Shown here one piece after another: positions 26,927 to 36,323 of a DNA stretch of 64,000 nt. Positions within the stretch are counted from its first letter, which is position 1, and every line of letters starts with the position of its first letter. The notes beneath the pieces are model-generated. The model worked only from the letters and a program-made list of their open reading frames with translations, was not told the DNA's origin and did not search any database. The position numbers and the translations under genes are program-made. Origin of the DNA: Clostridia bacterium (lineage in GTDB: Bacteria > Bacillota > Clostridia > Oscillospirales > Acutalibacteraceae); contig JAFQCH010000004.1 of the NCBI GenBank assembly GCA_017416485.1, forward strand, positions 62,001-126,000, given 5' to 3'.

Positions 26927-26955
26927 TTGATTAAAAATCTGCAATATGATAAGAT
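26927..26955 (+). promoter_or_regulatory. Sigma-A-type promoter for the large LRR gene
   Basis: TTGATT (26927-26932), 17 bases, TAAGAT (26950-26955). Confidence 0.55.
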
Positions 26956-26987
26956 GCTTTTTGACTTTAAAAAACGAGGTTGTTATT

Positions 26988-29900
26988 ATGAAACGAACCC
27001 TTTTTCGCGCACTTTTTATTTTTGTTTGCACGTTTTGTGTGCTGTTTGCAGTCAACACAACCGAAAACAAGCTGACTGCCGAAGCTGCCGCCGCAACAAG
27101 CGGCACATTGAGCAGCGGCGTTACCTGGCAGTATAATGAAGCAACAGGCATTCTCACCGTCAGCGGCAGCGGCGAAATCCCCGACTTTACAAGCGGCATT
27201 GCCGATTGGGGCAATTACTCATATGACACAAAAGAAATTGTTATCAGCGAAGGTATCACCTACATCGGTGAATACGCTTTCTGCCGTTTCTTCAACATGG
27301 AAAAAATCAGCCTGCCGTCTACACTCACAGACATCGGCGACTCTGCTTTTTCAATGTGCCTGTCGCTTACATCCATAGAATTGCCCACCGGCTTGCTGAA
27401 TATCGGAGAATATGTATTTTCCACCTGCACAGCACTCACGGAAATACAGATTCCGTCTTCGGTCACAAGCATTGGCGAATATGCTTTTTTTGCCTGTGAG
27501 AACATGCAGACACTGATCATCCCCGAAACTGTAACAAGTATCGGACGTGACGCATTTATGAGTTGCAACAACCTCAAAGACGTTACCATGCCTTTTTCTC
27601 TGCAAGGGAACTTCTTTGAAGGCTCCTTCATCGAAAAACTGACACTGACGGGCACGGGCGATATGCCTGTTTTCGTAGGCAGCCCGACCACAGATTCCGC
27701 TTATTACACCAAAGCACCCTGGTATTATTTTTGCGATACCCTGAAAACACTTGTGATCGACGACGGCATTACAAGCATCGGAGCATGGTCTTTTTACCGT
27801 TTTTCTGCCCTTGAAAGTGTTACGGTTGCGGATTCTGTGACCGCCATCGGAGATTATGCTTTTGGTGCCTGTGAATTGCTTGCAGACCTCGATCTCGGCA
27901 GAAATATGCAGACTCTCGGCAACAATACCTTCTTCGCCTGTTATGCCATGCAGAATCTTACCATGCCTGCAAGCACCGCTTTTAAAGATACAACCTTTGA
28001 CGATTGCGCTTCCCTTGTCAGCCTGACCATGTACAAAGGCAACGGCACAATGCAGAACTTCGAGCGTTATGAAGACTCTACCTGGTATGCAAAAACACCG
28101 TGGAATCAAAGCGCCGACACCTTCACCACACTTGTTCTTGAAGACGGCATCAAAAACATCGGCAAATATGCCTTTTACGGCTGCTCTTATCTTGAGAACG
28201 TCACCTTTTCTGCTGATCTTGAAGAGATCGATGCGTATGCCTTCTCTTACAGTGCAATCGAAACTCTGCTCATTCCCGACACTGTAACCGCCATCAATGA
28301 TTACGCATTTTATGCGTGTTACGATATTGAAAATCTCACCATGCCCGCGTCCGCTGTTATTTACGACAGCAAGAACACCTTTGATTGCCCGACCGTCAAA
28401 TCCGTGACCCTGACCGCAGGCACAGGCACCATGCCTGACTACACCGTGGCAAGCTACGAATACACCCCGTGGTACAAAAGCCGTAATACTCTTACAAATC
28501 TTACCCTTTGCGACGGCATTCAGAACATCGGTGCACATGCGTTCAGAGGTCTGACAAAGCTGACAAGCGTTACCATTCCCGAAACGGTAAAAACCATCGG
28601 CGAATATGCGTTCTATTCAGCCAAAGCCCTGTCCGAAATCAACATCCCCGCGCTTGTCACGGAAATCCCGTCCTATGCCTTTGCTTACTGCTCGGCACTC
28701 GCAACGCTGACCGTGCCCGAAACGGTGACCGCCATTGCGGACCATGCCTACATCGGCTGTTCGGGGCTTACCGACCTGGTTATCGGCAGCAAGGTTGAAA
28801 CCATCGGTGAGCATGCGTTTAATAAGTGCAAGGCACTGAAAAATGTGACCATCGGAAAGTCGGTCAAATCGATGGGTGTCAGTGCGTTCTACGATTGCAC
28901 CGCACTTGAAAAAGTGAACATCACGGATGTCGGTGCTTACTGTCAGATCGACTTCCCGTCCGACAAAACAAATCCCCTGTATTATGCACAAAAACTGTAT
29001 CTGAATGATGAGCTGATCACCGATCTTGTGATTCCCGATACGGTTGAAACCGTCAAAGCCAACACATTCAACAACATCGATCACCTTGAAACCCTCTCGA
29101 TTTCTCCGAACACAAAAAAATTCGATACATTTTTCTGGCGCAGTGATTTCAAAGGAGTTTACATTTCCGACATTGCGGCATGGTGCAAGGTCGAATTCAA
29201 CTCCTTTGACCTGAATGACAGTCCGCTTTACCTCAACGGGGAAGAAATCAAAAACCTTGTGATTCCCGACGGTGTCACAGAAATCAAGGCGGGAACCTTT
29301 TCCAAGGGTACCTTCACTTCCGTTGTGATTCCCGATACGGTGCAAACCGTTGAAGAAGATGCGTTCACGGCATGCCTGAGCCTTAAAGAGCTCACTGTTC
29401 CGATCACCGCACTCGAAGACAGCAGCTTTTACGGCTGCGAAAATCTGGAATACATCACCCTGACAGGCGGTGACACAGGTGAAATGCCGACAGGCATTAC
29501 AAGCTACCCTTGGGACGATTGCAACAACCTGAAAAATGTAACCTTTGCAGAGGGTGTCACCTATATTGCCTCGCGTTCTTTTGAAGGCTGCAATCTGACG
29601 GAACTTGTATTCCCGTCCACCATGAAAGAAATCGGGCAATATGCTTTTTACGGCAGCAAGTCCATCCGCAGCATTGATTTCGGCGGCTGTGAAGAAATCG
29701 GCAACAACGCTTTCTACAACGGCTACGGACTGCAACGTGTTATTTTCGGCAAAAACCTGACCTATGTCGGTTCTTCCGCATTTTCGGGTTGCCCGGCTAC
29801 GGTCACTTATTATGAAGGTTCGGAAAGCGAAGCATACGATATCCAATTCAATTCGTTCAACAAAGCCGTTGACACAAATGCACACTGGGTCTACAACTAC

Positions 29901-31661
29901 AGCCGCACCGCACACACCTTTGAGGGCGAGGTACTGTTCAACAAAAACAAGACCATGCTCATCTGTTATCCGCATTACATGACGGACCGCTTCTATGCCG
30001 TGCCCGACACGGTCAGAAGCATTGAGCAGAATGCGCTTCTTTCCTCTTCCCTGCTGGCTGTCAGCCTGCCCGAAGGGCTTAAGAACATCGGCAGCGAGGC
30101 ATTCCTCGATTGCTCTAATCTTTCTGCCATCTACATTCCCGCAGGCATTGTGAGCATCGACGAATTTGCATTCGGCAACAATGAAAGACTGCGCGATATT
30201 TATTTCGGCGGCAGTGAAGCACAATGGAACAACATCCGGACAGGCTACGACAACAACAGCCTCAAAAAAGCAACCGTTCATTACAATTCTTCGCGTTTCT
30301 GCATGGAAGAAGATGCTGTTTACAACAGTGACAAAACCGCATTGCTTGCATGGCTTGCTCTTGAAGCACAATCCGTTCATGTGCCCGACGGTGTCACATA
30401 CATCGGCAAAAATGCGTTCAGCAACTGCAAAGCCGCATCTGTTACATTCGGCAAGGATGTAAAAACGATCGGCACAAATGCTTTTTACGGTTGCAAGGAG
30501 CTGACAAATGTCACGCTTCCCGACAGCGTGATTGAACTCGGCAACCTGGCTTTCTATGATTGTTCCAAACTTGAAAATATCACCCTTTCCGACAACCTTG
30601 TAACCATCGGCAATGATTGCTTCGGCGATTGCACGGCACTCAAGAGCATTGTTCTGCCCGCCAAGGTGAAAACCGTCGGCGAGCGCGCATTCTATGATTG
30701 CACGGCATTGGAATCGGTTGATTTCCCCGCAGGTTTGCAGAGTATCGGCACGGCGGCATTCTGCAATTGTTCGTCCCTGGCTGCGGTTTCCATTCCCGCA
30801 TCCGTCACAACAATCGGAACCGCTGTATTCGAAAACTGCACAGCGCTTACCTCCTTCTGCCTGCCGTCAGGCATTACAAAAGTACCGGACAATCTGCTGC
30901 GCAGTTGCGCCTTGCTTGAAAAGGTTTATATTCCCGCAAGTGTGACCGAATTCGGCGATTCCGCATTCTACAACTGCTCTGCCCTGACCGATATTTACTT
31001 CGGCGGCAGCGAAGACGCATGGAACGCAATTTCCGTTACATCCTCTAACAGTATTCTGTATGCCGTGAATGTGTATTACAACCACAGTCACACCTACGGC
31101 GACTGGGTACAGGATGAAAACGCCGGCACGCAGAGCCGATTCTGTGCTGACTGCAATGCACAGGAAAAGACCTTCATCGTCGGCACTTGCCCGCATGAAT
31201 GGGACGACGGCAAAATTACCACACCTGCAACTTGCAACGAAGAAGGTGAACTGACACTCACCTGCTCCCTTTGCGGGGAAACACAGACACAATCCATTCC
31301 TGTTGACAAAACAAAACATGAATGGAATGACGGCGAAATAACAACACCGCCGACCGTGGACAACGAAGGGATAAAAACATTCACCTGCACCGTCTGCGGT
31401 GACACATACACGGAAAACTTCGACAGGCTTGACCCGCCGACAGTAACATTTGACTGCGGTGACATCGACGGCAACGGCGAAATCACTTCTGCCGATGCAA
31501 GACTGGCCCTGCGTGCATCTGTGGGTCTTGAAACCTTGTCTGCAGAAGCCGGGCAAGCTGCCGATGTGGATGGCGACGAAAAGGTCACCTCCGCAGATGC
31601 AAGACTGATTCTTCGCTATTCTGTCGGCCTTGAAAGTACCTTTCCCGCAAAAAAACAATAA
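26988..31661 (+). CDS. Giant secreted BspA-type LRR protein with C-terminal dockerin
   Basis: This is the largest gene in the window: 1557 residues with a signal peptide (1 to about 38). A first beta domain (SGTLSSGVTWQYNEATG) leads into a very long array of LRR_5 (BspA-type) repeats, broken by several TGTGDMPVF-like linker modules that repeat the same turn. Near residues 1360-1460 are two Cys-rich HEWDDGKIT / CSLCGET-type modules. The last 70 residues form a type I dockerin with two Asp-rich loops, DIDGNGEITSADARL and DVDGDEKVTSADARL. The dockerin should bind a cohesin on a scaffoldin, but no cohesin is visible in this window. The ATG at 26988 follows CGAGG. Confidence 0.92.
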   Translation: MKRTLFRALFIFVCTFCVLFAVNTTENKLTAEAAAATSGTLSSGVTWQYNEATGILTVSGSGEIPDFTSGIADWGNYSYDTKEIVISEGITYIGEYAFCRFFNMEKISLPSTLTDIGDSAFSMCLSLTSIELPTGLLNIGEYVFSTCTALTEIQIPSSVTSIGEYAFFACENMQTLIIPETVTSIGRDAFMSCNNLKDVTMPFSLQGNFFEGSFIEKLTLTGTGDMPVFVGSPTTDSAYYTKAPWYYFCDTLKTLVIDDGITSIGAWSFYRFSALESVTVADSVTAIGDYAFGACELLADLDLGRNMQTLGNNTFFACYAMQNLTMPASTAFKDTTFDDCASLVSLTMYKGNGTMQNFERYEDSTWYAKTPWNQSADTFTTLVLEDGIKNIGKYAFYGCSYLENVTFSADLEEIDAYAFSYSAIETLLIPDTVTAINDYAFYACYDIENLTMPASAVIYDSKNTFDCPTVKSVTLTAGTGTMPDYTVASYEYTPWYKSRNTLTNLTLCDGIQNIGAHAFRGLTKLTSVTIPETVKTIGEYAFYSAKALSEINIPALVTEIPSYAFAYCSALATLTVPETVTAIADHAYIGCSGLTDLVIGSKVETIGEHAFNKCKALKNVTIGKSVKSMGVSAFYDCTALEKVNITDVGAYCQIDFPSDKTNPLYYAQKLYLNDELITDLVIPDTVETVKANTFNNIDHLETLSISPNTKKFDTFFWRSDFKGVYISDIAAWCKVEFNSFDLNDSPLYLNGEEIKNLVIPDGVTEIKAGTFSKGTFTSVVIPDTVQTVEEDAFTACLSLKELTVPITALEDSSFYGCENLEYITLTGGDTGEMPTGITSYPWDDCNNLKNVTFAEGVTYIASRSFEGCNLTELVFPSTMKEIGQYAFYGSKSIRSIDFGGCEEIGNNAFYNGYGLQRVIFGKNLTYVGSSAFSGCPATVTYYEGSESEAYDIQFNSFNKAVDTNAHWVYNYSRTAHTFEGEVLFNKNKTMLICYPHYMTDRFYAVPDTVRSIEQNALLSSSLLAVSLPEGLKNIGSEAFLDCSNLSAIYIPAGIVSIDEFAFGNNERLRDIYFGGSEAQWNNIRTGYDNNSLKKATVHYNSSRFCMEEDAVYNSDKTALLAWLALEAQSVHVPDGVTYIGKNAFSNCKAASVTFGKDVKTIGTNAFYGCKELTNVTLPDSVIELGNLAFYDCSKLENITLSDNLVTIGNDCFGDCTALKSIVLPAKVKTVGERAFYDCTALESVDFPAGLQSIGTAAFCNCSSLAAVSIPASVTTIGTAVFENCTALTSFCLPSGITKVPDNLLRSCALLEKVYIPASVTEFGDSAFYNCSALTDIYFGGSEDAWNAISVTSSNSILYAVNVYYNHSHTYGDWVQDENAGTQSRFCADCNAQEKTFIVGTCPHEWDDGKITTPATCNEEGELTLTCSLCGETQTQSIPVDKTKHEWNDGEITTPPTVDNEGIKTFTCTVCGDTYTENFDRLDPPTVTFDCGDIDGNGEITSADARLALRASVGLETLSAEAGQAADVDGDEKVTSADARLILRYSVGLESTFPAKKQ

Positions 31662-31670
31662 ATAATTTAA

Positions 31671-31698
31671 AAAAGAGGCTGAAAAAACAGCCTCTTTT
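31671..31698. terminator. Terminator between the large LRR gene and the HAD gene
   Basis: AAAAGAGGCTG, loop, CAGCCTCTTTTTT; placed between convergent stops. Confidence 0.85.
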
Positions 31699-31706
31699 TT
31701 CACTTT

Positions 31707-32447
31707 TTATAATTCGTTGTAAATAAGTTGTGTAACACTCGGTGTGGTTTTATCGGCAATCTGCTTGACGGCATCCACGCCGTTTTCCATGGCATAAGAA
31801 TAAAACTCCTTAAGCATGGCAATGTCGTTCACATTATCGCCGACCGTGATAACATCTTCATACTGTGCCCCGCAGATTTTGAGCAAGCGGTAAATCCCCT
31901 GCGCCTTATCCATCCCGACAGGTACAATGTCAATGCACGTGCCGTTCTGCAAAGGGTTGAGCACATCACCGAATTTTTCTTTGATCGCCGCCGTCACACG
32001 GGCGGCTTCGTCAAAAGTCGGCAGGGCGGTGCTGATCTGATTGCAGAATTCAATTTTTTCGGCATCTGCAAGGGTATGTGCATTCTCGGGGGCATCGGCA
32101 CAATCGGGATTGTAAATCCTGGTGGATTCTTCCGCGCAGATATGTCCCCAGTCGCAATTCAGCGTGAACAGATATTCCAACAGCGGCACGATGACCGCTT
32201 TGTCTATGCGGGTTTCTTCAATGGTGTTGAACGCACGGTCGAGGATCAGCGCCCCGTTGCAGGCAAGGTAATAATCCATGTTGATACCGCTGTCTTCTTT
32301 CATAGCAGGGCAAAAGAATTTGTCTCTGCCCGTGACGACCACAAAAAGATTTCCTTTTTGCTGCCATTCGGCAACAGCGGCGCGTTTTGCATCGTCAATA
32401 CCGCCGTGGTTCAATGTGCCGTCATAGTCACTTGCAATAATTTTCAT
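31707..32447 (-). CDS. HAD-superfamily phosphatase, Cof type
   Basis: The 246-residue protein is a HAD subclass IIB hydrolase. D7-x-D9 in ASDYDGTL is the nucleophile pair, VVTGR is motif 2, and VGDNVNDIAMLK (near residue 200) is motif 4. Enzymes of this type dephosphorylate sugar phosphates and cofactors; the substrate cannot be read from sequence. ATG 32447 follows GGAG. It lies downstream of ilvE on the same strand but is separated from it by a hairpin terminator, so it may be transcribed only by read-through. Confidence 0.9.
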   Translation of the reverse strand: MKIIASDYDGTLNHGGIDDAKRAAVAEWQQKGNLFVVVTGRDKFFCPAMKEDSGINMDYYLACNGALILDRAFNTIEETRIDKAVIVPLLEYLFTLNCDWGHICAEESTRIYNPDCADAPENAHTLADAEKIEFCNQISTALPTFDEAARVTAAIKEKFGDVLNPLQNGTCIDIVPVGMDKAQGIYRLLKICGAQYEDVITVGDNVNDIAMLKEFYSYAMENGVDAVKQIADKTTPSVTQLIYNEL

Positions 32448-32458
32448 AATGTTCTCCG

Positions 32459-32495
32459 AAAAAACGACCGCAAAGGAATGCTCTGCGGTCGTTTT
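32459..32495 (-). terminator. Intrinsic terminator of ilvE
   Basis: Stem AAAACGACCGCA / TGCGGTCGTTTT with an 11-base loop, between ilvE and the HAD gene. Confidence 0.8.
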
Positions 32496-32504
32496 GATTT
32501 TTAA

Positions 32505-33530
32505 TTACATGATTTCGACGATCCAGCCTTCGGGAGCAGGGATTCTGCCCATTTGAATGCCGGTGAGGGTGTCGTAAAGTTTCTTGGTCACGGGACCCAT
32601 TTCGGTCATGCCTGCGGGCAGGCAGATTTCCTTTCCGTGGTCAACGATCTTACCGACGGGAGAGATAACGGCAGCGGTGCCGCAAAGACCGCATTCTGCG
32701 AATTCGCCAATTTCGGCAAGTTCAATTTCGCGTTCTTCCACTTCCAGACCGCAGTAATCTGCAGCAACCTGCAGCAGGGAACGACGGGTGATGGAGGGCA
32801 GAATGCTGTCGGACTTGGGAGTGACAACCTTGTTGTCCTTGGTGACGAAAATGATGTTTGCGCCGCCGGTTTCTTCGATCTTGGTACGAGTACCGGGATC
32901 AAGATAGATATTTTCATCGAAGCCGCAGTTGTGGGCATCGACGATGTTGTAAAGGCTCATGGCATAGTTCAGACCTGCCTTGATGTTGCCGGTGCCGCGG
33001 GGAGCTGCACGATCAAGGTCACTGATGCGAACAGTCAGGGGCTTGACACCGCCCTTGAAATAGGGGCCGACAGGTGTGCAGAGAATGCGGAACTGATATT
33101 CGGTAGCAGGCTTGACACCGATAACAGCGTCAGAACCGAACATATAAGGACGAAGATAAAGTGTAGCGCCCGAGCCGAAGGGAGGAACAAAAGCGGCATT
33201 TGACTTGACAACTTCGCGAACGGCTTCAATGAAGCGTTCCTTCGGGAATACGGGCATCTGCAAACGCTTGCAGGATGCTTCCAGACGGTCTGCATTGAGG
33301 TCGGGACGGAAGCAGACGATTCTGCCGTCTTCGGTGGTGTAAGCTTTCAGGCCTTCAAAAACGGTCTGTGCATACTGCAGCACACCTGCACATTCGCTGA
33401 TGACGATGTTGGGGTCGGTGATGAGTGCACCGTCATCCCAAGCGCCGTTTTTCCAGTTGGAAACAAAGCGGTAATCGGTGGGCATGTAGCCGAAACCGAG
33501 TTCGCCCCAGTTGATATCTTTCTTTTCCAT
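32505..33530 (-). CDS. ilvE: Branched-chain amino acid aminotransferase
   Basis: IlvE (class IV PLP aminotransferase) performs the last step of leucine, isoleucine and valine synthesis. The 341-residue length matches the family. PLP is bound by Lys184 in GTGNIKAGLNYA; FEGLKAY and the late GTAAVISPVG are also conserved. The start ATG at 33530 follows AAAGAGG; an in-frame ATG 27 bases upstream lacks a site. It has a full-consensus promoter and stands alone, with no other ilv or leu genes near and no T-box or attenuator visible upstream. Confidence 0.95.
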   Translation of the reverse strand: MEKKDINWGELGFGYMPTDYRFVSNWKNGAWDDGALITDPNIVISECAGVLQYAQTVFEGLKAYTTEDGRIVCFRPDLNADRLEASCKRLQMPVFPKERFIEAVREVVKSNAAFVPPFGSGATLYLRPYMFGSDAVIGVKPATEYQFRILCTPVGPYFKGGVKPLTVRISDLDRAAPRGTGNIKAGLNYAMSLYNIVDAHNCGFDENIYLDPGTRTKIEETGGANIIFVTKDNKVVTPKSDSILPSITRRSLLQVAADYCGLEVEEREIELAEIGEFAECGLCGTAAVISPVGKIVDHGKEICLPAGMTEMGPVTKKLYDTLTGIQMGRIPAPEGWIVEIM

Positions 33531-33570
33531 GTAAAAAAACCTCTTTTCACAAAACAAAAATAATAATCAA

Positions 33571-33599
33571 ATTATACGGCGGCAAGCCGCGTTTGTCAA
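33571..33599 (-). promoter_or_regulatory. Full-consensus sigma-A promoter for ilvE
   Basis: Minus strand TTGACA (33594-33599), 17 bases, TATAAT (33571-33576). The spacer contains a GC-rich inverted repeat, GCGGCTTGCCGC. Confidence 0.85.
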
Positions 33600-33860
33600 G
33601 TCACTGCCCCGTCGAATTTGGGTAAAGTCACATCTAATTTTTATATTTTTATTTCTTTAAGAATTTTATTCATAATTATTCATTTTTTTAAGGGATTGTC
33701 CTTGACTTTTTTTTGTTAAAGTTGTACAATAACATGGATAATGCAGAAGAATATTTGTTTTTTGTGAAACAACGGTTCTTCCTTAAATATAGATTTATAT
33801 TTAGCATTATTTTACTTTCTCCGCACAAACAAAAACAGTTTTTGCGGTATTCATATTTTA
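33600..33860. other. AT-rich intergenic region between ilvE and rny
   Basis: Besides the divergent promoters, this stretch holds long A and T runs, an inverted repeat around 33660-33680 (TTATTCATAATTATTCAT) and an AT-rich 5' leader for rny of about 140 bases. No further gene or known riboswitch was seen. Confidence 0.5.
33702..33730 (+). promoter_or_regulatory. Sigma-A-type promoter for rny
   Basis: TTGACT (33702-33707), 17 bases, TACAAT (33725-33730). Confidence 0.7.
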
Positions 33861-33876
33861 CAGGAGGTACCCCCCA

Positions 33877-35436
33877 GTGCAAATCTCAATCGGTGTAGCC
33901 ATTGCAATCGCAATTGCGGCAGCAGTGGTCAGCGGTGTGGTCTTCTTCTTCATCGGCAGCATTGTGCGCCGCAAAACGGCAGAAAAAGCAATCGGCTCTG
34001 CAACCGAAGAAGCCAACCGAATCATCAGCAATGCCATTGCGCAGGCTGAACAAAAGAAAAAAGAAACCATTCTGGAAGCAAAAGACGAAATCCACAAAGA
34101 ACGAACCGAACTCGAACGCGAGCTCAAAGAACGCCGCGGCGAAGTGCAGCGTCAGGAACGTCGTTTGAACCAGAAAGAAGAAACCCTCGACAAAAAAACC
34201 GAAAACCTCGAAAAGAAAGACGAACTTCTGCAAAAGAAAATCGCAGAAGCAGAAGACAAACTTGCAGAAGCCGAATCCCTCAAGAGAAGTCAGCTTGACA
34301 TGCTCGAAAAAGTTTCCGGCTACACCAAAGAACAGGCAAAAGAAGTTCTCATCAAGACTCTTGAAGGGGAACTGACCCACGAAAAGGCTCTCAAGATCCT
34401 TGAGGTGGAACAGAAATACAAAGACGAAGCCGACAACATGGCACGCGAAATCATTGCCGGTGCCATTCAGCGCTGTGCGGCTGACCATGCGGCAGAAGCC
34501 ACGGTTTCTGTTGTTGAACTTCCCAATGACGACATGAAGGGCCGCATCATCGGCCGTGAAGGTCGCAACATCCGCACCCTTGAAACAATCACGGGCGTTG
34601 ACCTTATTATTGACGACACCCCCGAAACCATCACCGTTTCCAGCTTTGACCCCATCCGCCGCGAAGTGGCAAGACTCACCCTCGAAAAGCTCATTGTGGA
34701 CGGCAGAATCCATCCCAGCCGCATTGAAGAAATGTTTGCAAAGAGCAAAAAGGAAGTTGAACAGGCTGTAAAACAGGCTGGTGATCGCGCTGTTGTTGAC
34801 GCCGGTGTGAACGGTATCCACGGCGAACTTGTGAAACTGCTCGGCAGACTGAAATACCGCACCAGCTACGGTCAGAACGTGCTGAACCATTCTCTTGAAG
34901 TTTCCTACCTTGCAGGTCTGATGGCTGCCGAAATCGGCGCCGATGTCAAGCTTGCAAAGCGTGCAGGTCTTCTGCACGACATCGGTAAGGCAATCGACCA
35001 TGAACAAGACGGCACCCACATTTCCCTCGGTGTGGAAGCCGCACGCAAGTTCAAGGAAAACGAAGCCGTGCTTCATGCTATTCAGGCACACCACGGCGAT
35101 GTGGAAGCAAAAACCATTGTTGCCATTCTTGTGCAGGCTGCCGATGCCATTTCCGCGGCCCGCCCCGGTGCCCGCCGCGAAAACGTGCAGAACTACATCA
35201 AACGTCTGCAACAGCTTGAAGAAATCTGCACCTCGTTTGACGGTGTTGACAAATCCTTTGCCATTCAGGCAGGCCGCGAAGTCCGCATCATGGTCAAGCC
35301 CGAAGTGGTTTCGGATGACAATATGGTCATTCTTGCAAGAGATATTGCAAAGAAGATCGAAGAAACCCTCGAATATCCCGGTCAGATCAAGGTTCACATC
35401 ATCCGTGAAAACCGTGCTTTCGACTACGCAAAATAA
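33877..35436 (+). CDS. rny: Ribonuclease Y
   Basis: RNase Y is the membrane-bound endoribonuclease that starts mRNA decay in many Firmicutes. The 519-residue protein has the full plan: N-terminal membrane helix (1-26), long Glu/Lys/Arg-rich coiled coil (about 45-190), KH domain ([15 protein letters not shown], near 215), and HD domain with [12 protein letters not shown] (near 365). It starts with GTG at 33877, nine bases after AGGAGG. The next gene encodes YmdB, a conserved neighbour in Firmicutes, but a terminator separates the two here. Confidence 0.96.
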   Translation: MQISIGVAIAIAIAAAVVSGVVFFFIGSIVRRKTAEKAIGSATEEANRIISNAIAQAEQKKKETILEAKDEIHKERTELERELKERRGEVQRQERRLNQKEETLDKKTENLEKKDELLQKKIAEAEDKLAEAESLKRSQLDMLEKVSGYTKEQAKEVLIKTLEGELTHEKALKILEVEQKYKDEADNMAREIIAGAIQRCAADHAAEATVSVVELPNDDMKGRIIGREGRNIRTLETITGVDLIIDDTPETITVSSFDPIRREVARLTLEKLIVDGRIHPSRIEEMFAKSKKEVEQAVKQAGDRAVVDAGVNGIHGELVKLLGRLKYRTSYGQNVLNHSLEVSYLAGLMAAEIGADVKLAKRAGLLHDIGKAIDHEQDGTHISLGVEAARKFKENEAVLHAIQAHHGDVEAKTIVAILVQAADAISAARPGARRENVQNYIKRLQQLEEICTSFDGVDKSFAIQAGREVRIMVKPEVVSDDNMVILARDIAKKIEETLEYPGQIKVHIIRENRAFDYAK

Positions 35437-35444
35437 GACAACGG

Positions 35445-35473
35445 AAAGGCGGCAGATTTTGCCGCCTTTTTTT
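35445..35473 (+). terminator. Intrinsic terminator of rny
   Basis: AAAGGCGGCA, loop, TGCCGCCTTT, then TTTT. It lies 10 bases after the rny stop and 22 bases before the ymdB start codon. Confidence 0.85.
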
Positions 35474-35494
35474 CATTGAAAGGTCATTATTTTT

Positions 35495-36274
35495 ATGATT
35501 ATTCTTTTTATCGGCGATGTGGTCGGCATGCCCGGGTGCAACTGTGCCCGCAAGCTGTTGCCGGCATTCAAAAAACTGAAAAATGTGGATTTCTGCATTG
35601 TCAACGGCGAAAACAGTGCCCCCGGAAACGGCATTCTGCCGCAATCTGCAGACCATCTGTTTGCAAGCGGAGCAGACCTCATTACAACCGGCAACCACGC
35701 CCTGCGCAGACAAGAAATTTATTCCGTGCTGGACGGAAATCTGCCGATTATCCGGCCTGTTAACTTCCACCGCGAAGCCCCCGGCAGAGGCTGGGATGTG
35801 GTTGAAAAACGCGGCATGCGCCTTGCTGTGATAAACCTCATGGGCTCGTTGTGGATGGACTATGCCGAAAACCCGTTTGATGCCGTTGACCGCACGCTCA
35901 AAGAAATTCAGAGTGAGGGAATCCGCCACGTTCTTGTGGATTTCCACGCGGAGGCCACCGCCGAAAAACGGGCGATGGGATTTTACCTTGACGGCAGGGT
36001 CAGCGCTGTCATCGGCACCCACACCCACGTGCAGACGGCAGATGAACAGATTCTGCCGAACGCAACGGCCTATATGACAGATGCCGGCATGACGGGTGTC
36101 ATCAACTCCGTGCTGGGTGTGCATATCAAGAATTCAACCGACCGTATCCGCACGGGACTTCCCATCCGTTTTGAGCAATGTGAAGGCACCTGCCGCATGG
36201 ACGGCGTGCTGATTGAAACCGATAATAAAACAGGAAAGGCTGTTCACATTGAAAGAGTTTCGATTACTGAATAA
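35495..36274 (+). CDS. ymdB: YmdB-family metallophosphoesterase (2',3'-cyclic-nucleotide phosphodiesterase)
   Basis: The 259-residue protein matches the YmdB/TIGR00282 family, which hydrolyses 2',3'-cAMP and affects biofilm choice in Bacillus. Visible motifs are FIGDVVGMPG (metal Asp7), VNGENSAPGNG (metal Asn), TGNHAL, and the late GTHTHVQTAD. It is cytoplasmic and forms oligomers in studied homologues. ATG 35495 has a modest GAAAGG site. It follows rny, as in many Firmicutes. The next gene overlaps or starts just beyond its stop, depending on which start is used. Confidence 0.92.
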   Translation: MIILFIGDVVGMPGCNCARKLLPAFKKLKNVDFCIVNGENSAPGNGILPQSADHLFASGADLITTGNHALRRQEIYSVLDGNLPIIRPVNFHREAPGRGWDVVEKRGMRLAVINLMGSLWMDYAENPFDAVDRTLKEIQSEGIRHVLVDFHAEATAEKRAMGFYLDGRVSAVIGTHTHVQTADEQILPNATAYMTDAGMTGVINSVLGVHIKNSTDRIRTGLPIRFEQCEGTCRMDGVLIETDNKTGKAVHIERVSITE

Positions 36275-36300
36275 AAAAGTATTCTACATCAACCCCCCGT

Positions 36301-36316
36301 CCCCCAATCTTGGGGG
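36301..36316. repeat. Perfect CCCCCAA-tc-TTGGGGG hairpin in the leader of the binding-protein gene
   Basis: A 7-bp GC-rich stem with a 2-base loop lies between ymdB and the solute-binding protein gene, flanked by CCCCCCG and GCGAAAAGG. It looks like a small repetitive palindrome rather than coding sequence. Its right arm also supplies the G-run in front of GTG 36324. Confidence 0.5.
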
Positions 36317-36323
36317 CGAAAAG

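Noticed and set aside
33530..33877. T-box or riboswitch in front of ilvE or rny
   Set aside because: No specifier stem, T-box sequence or known aptamer core was seen; the region is AT-rich with two plain promoters.
33886..35397. 503-codon frame antisense to rny
   Set aside because: RNase Y on the other strand is unambiguous (KH and HD motifs). The antisense product is Phe/Cys-rich nonsense.
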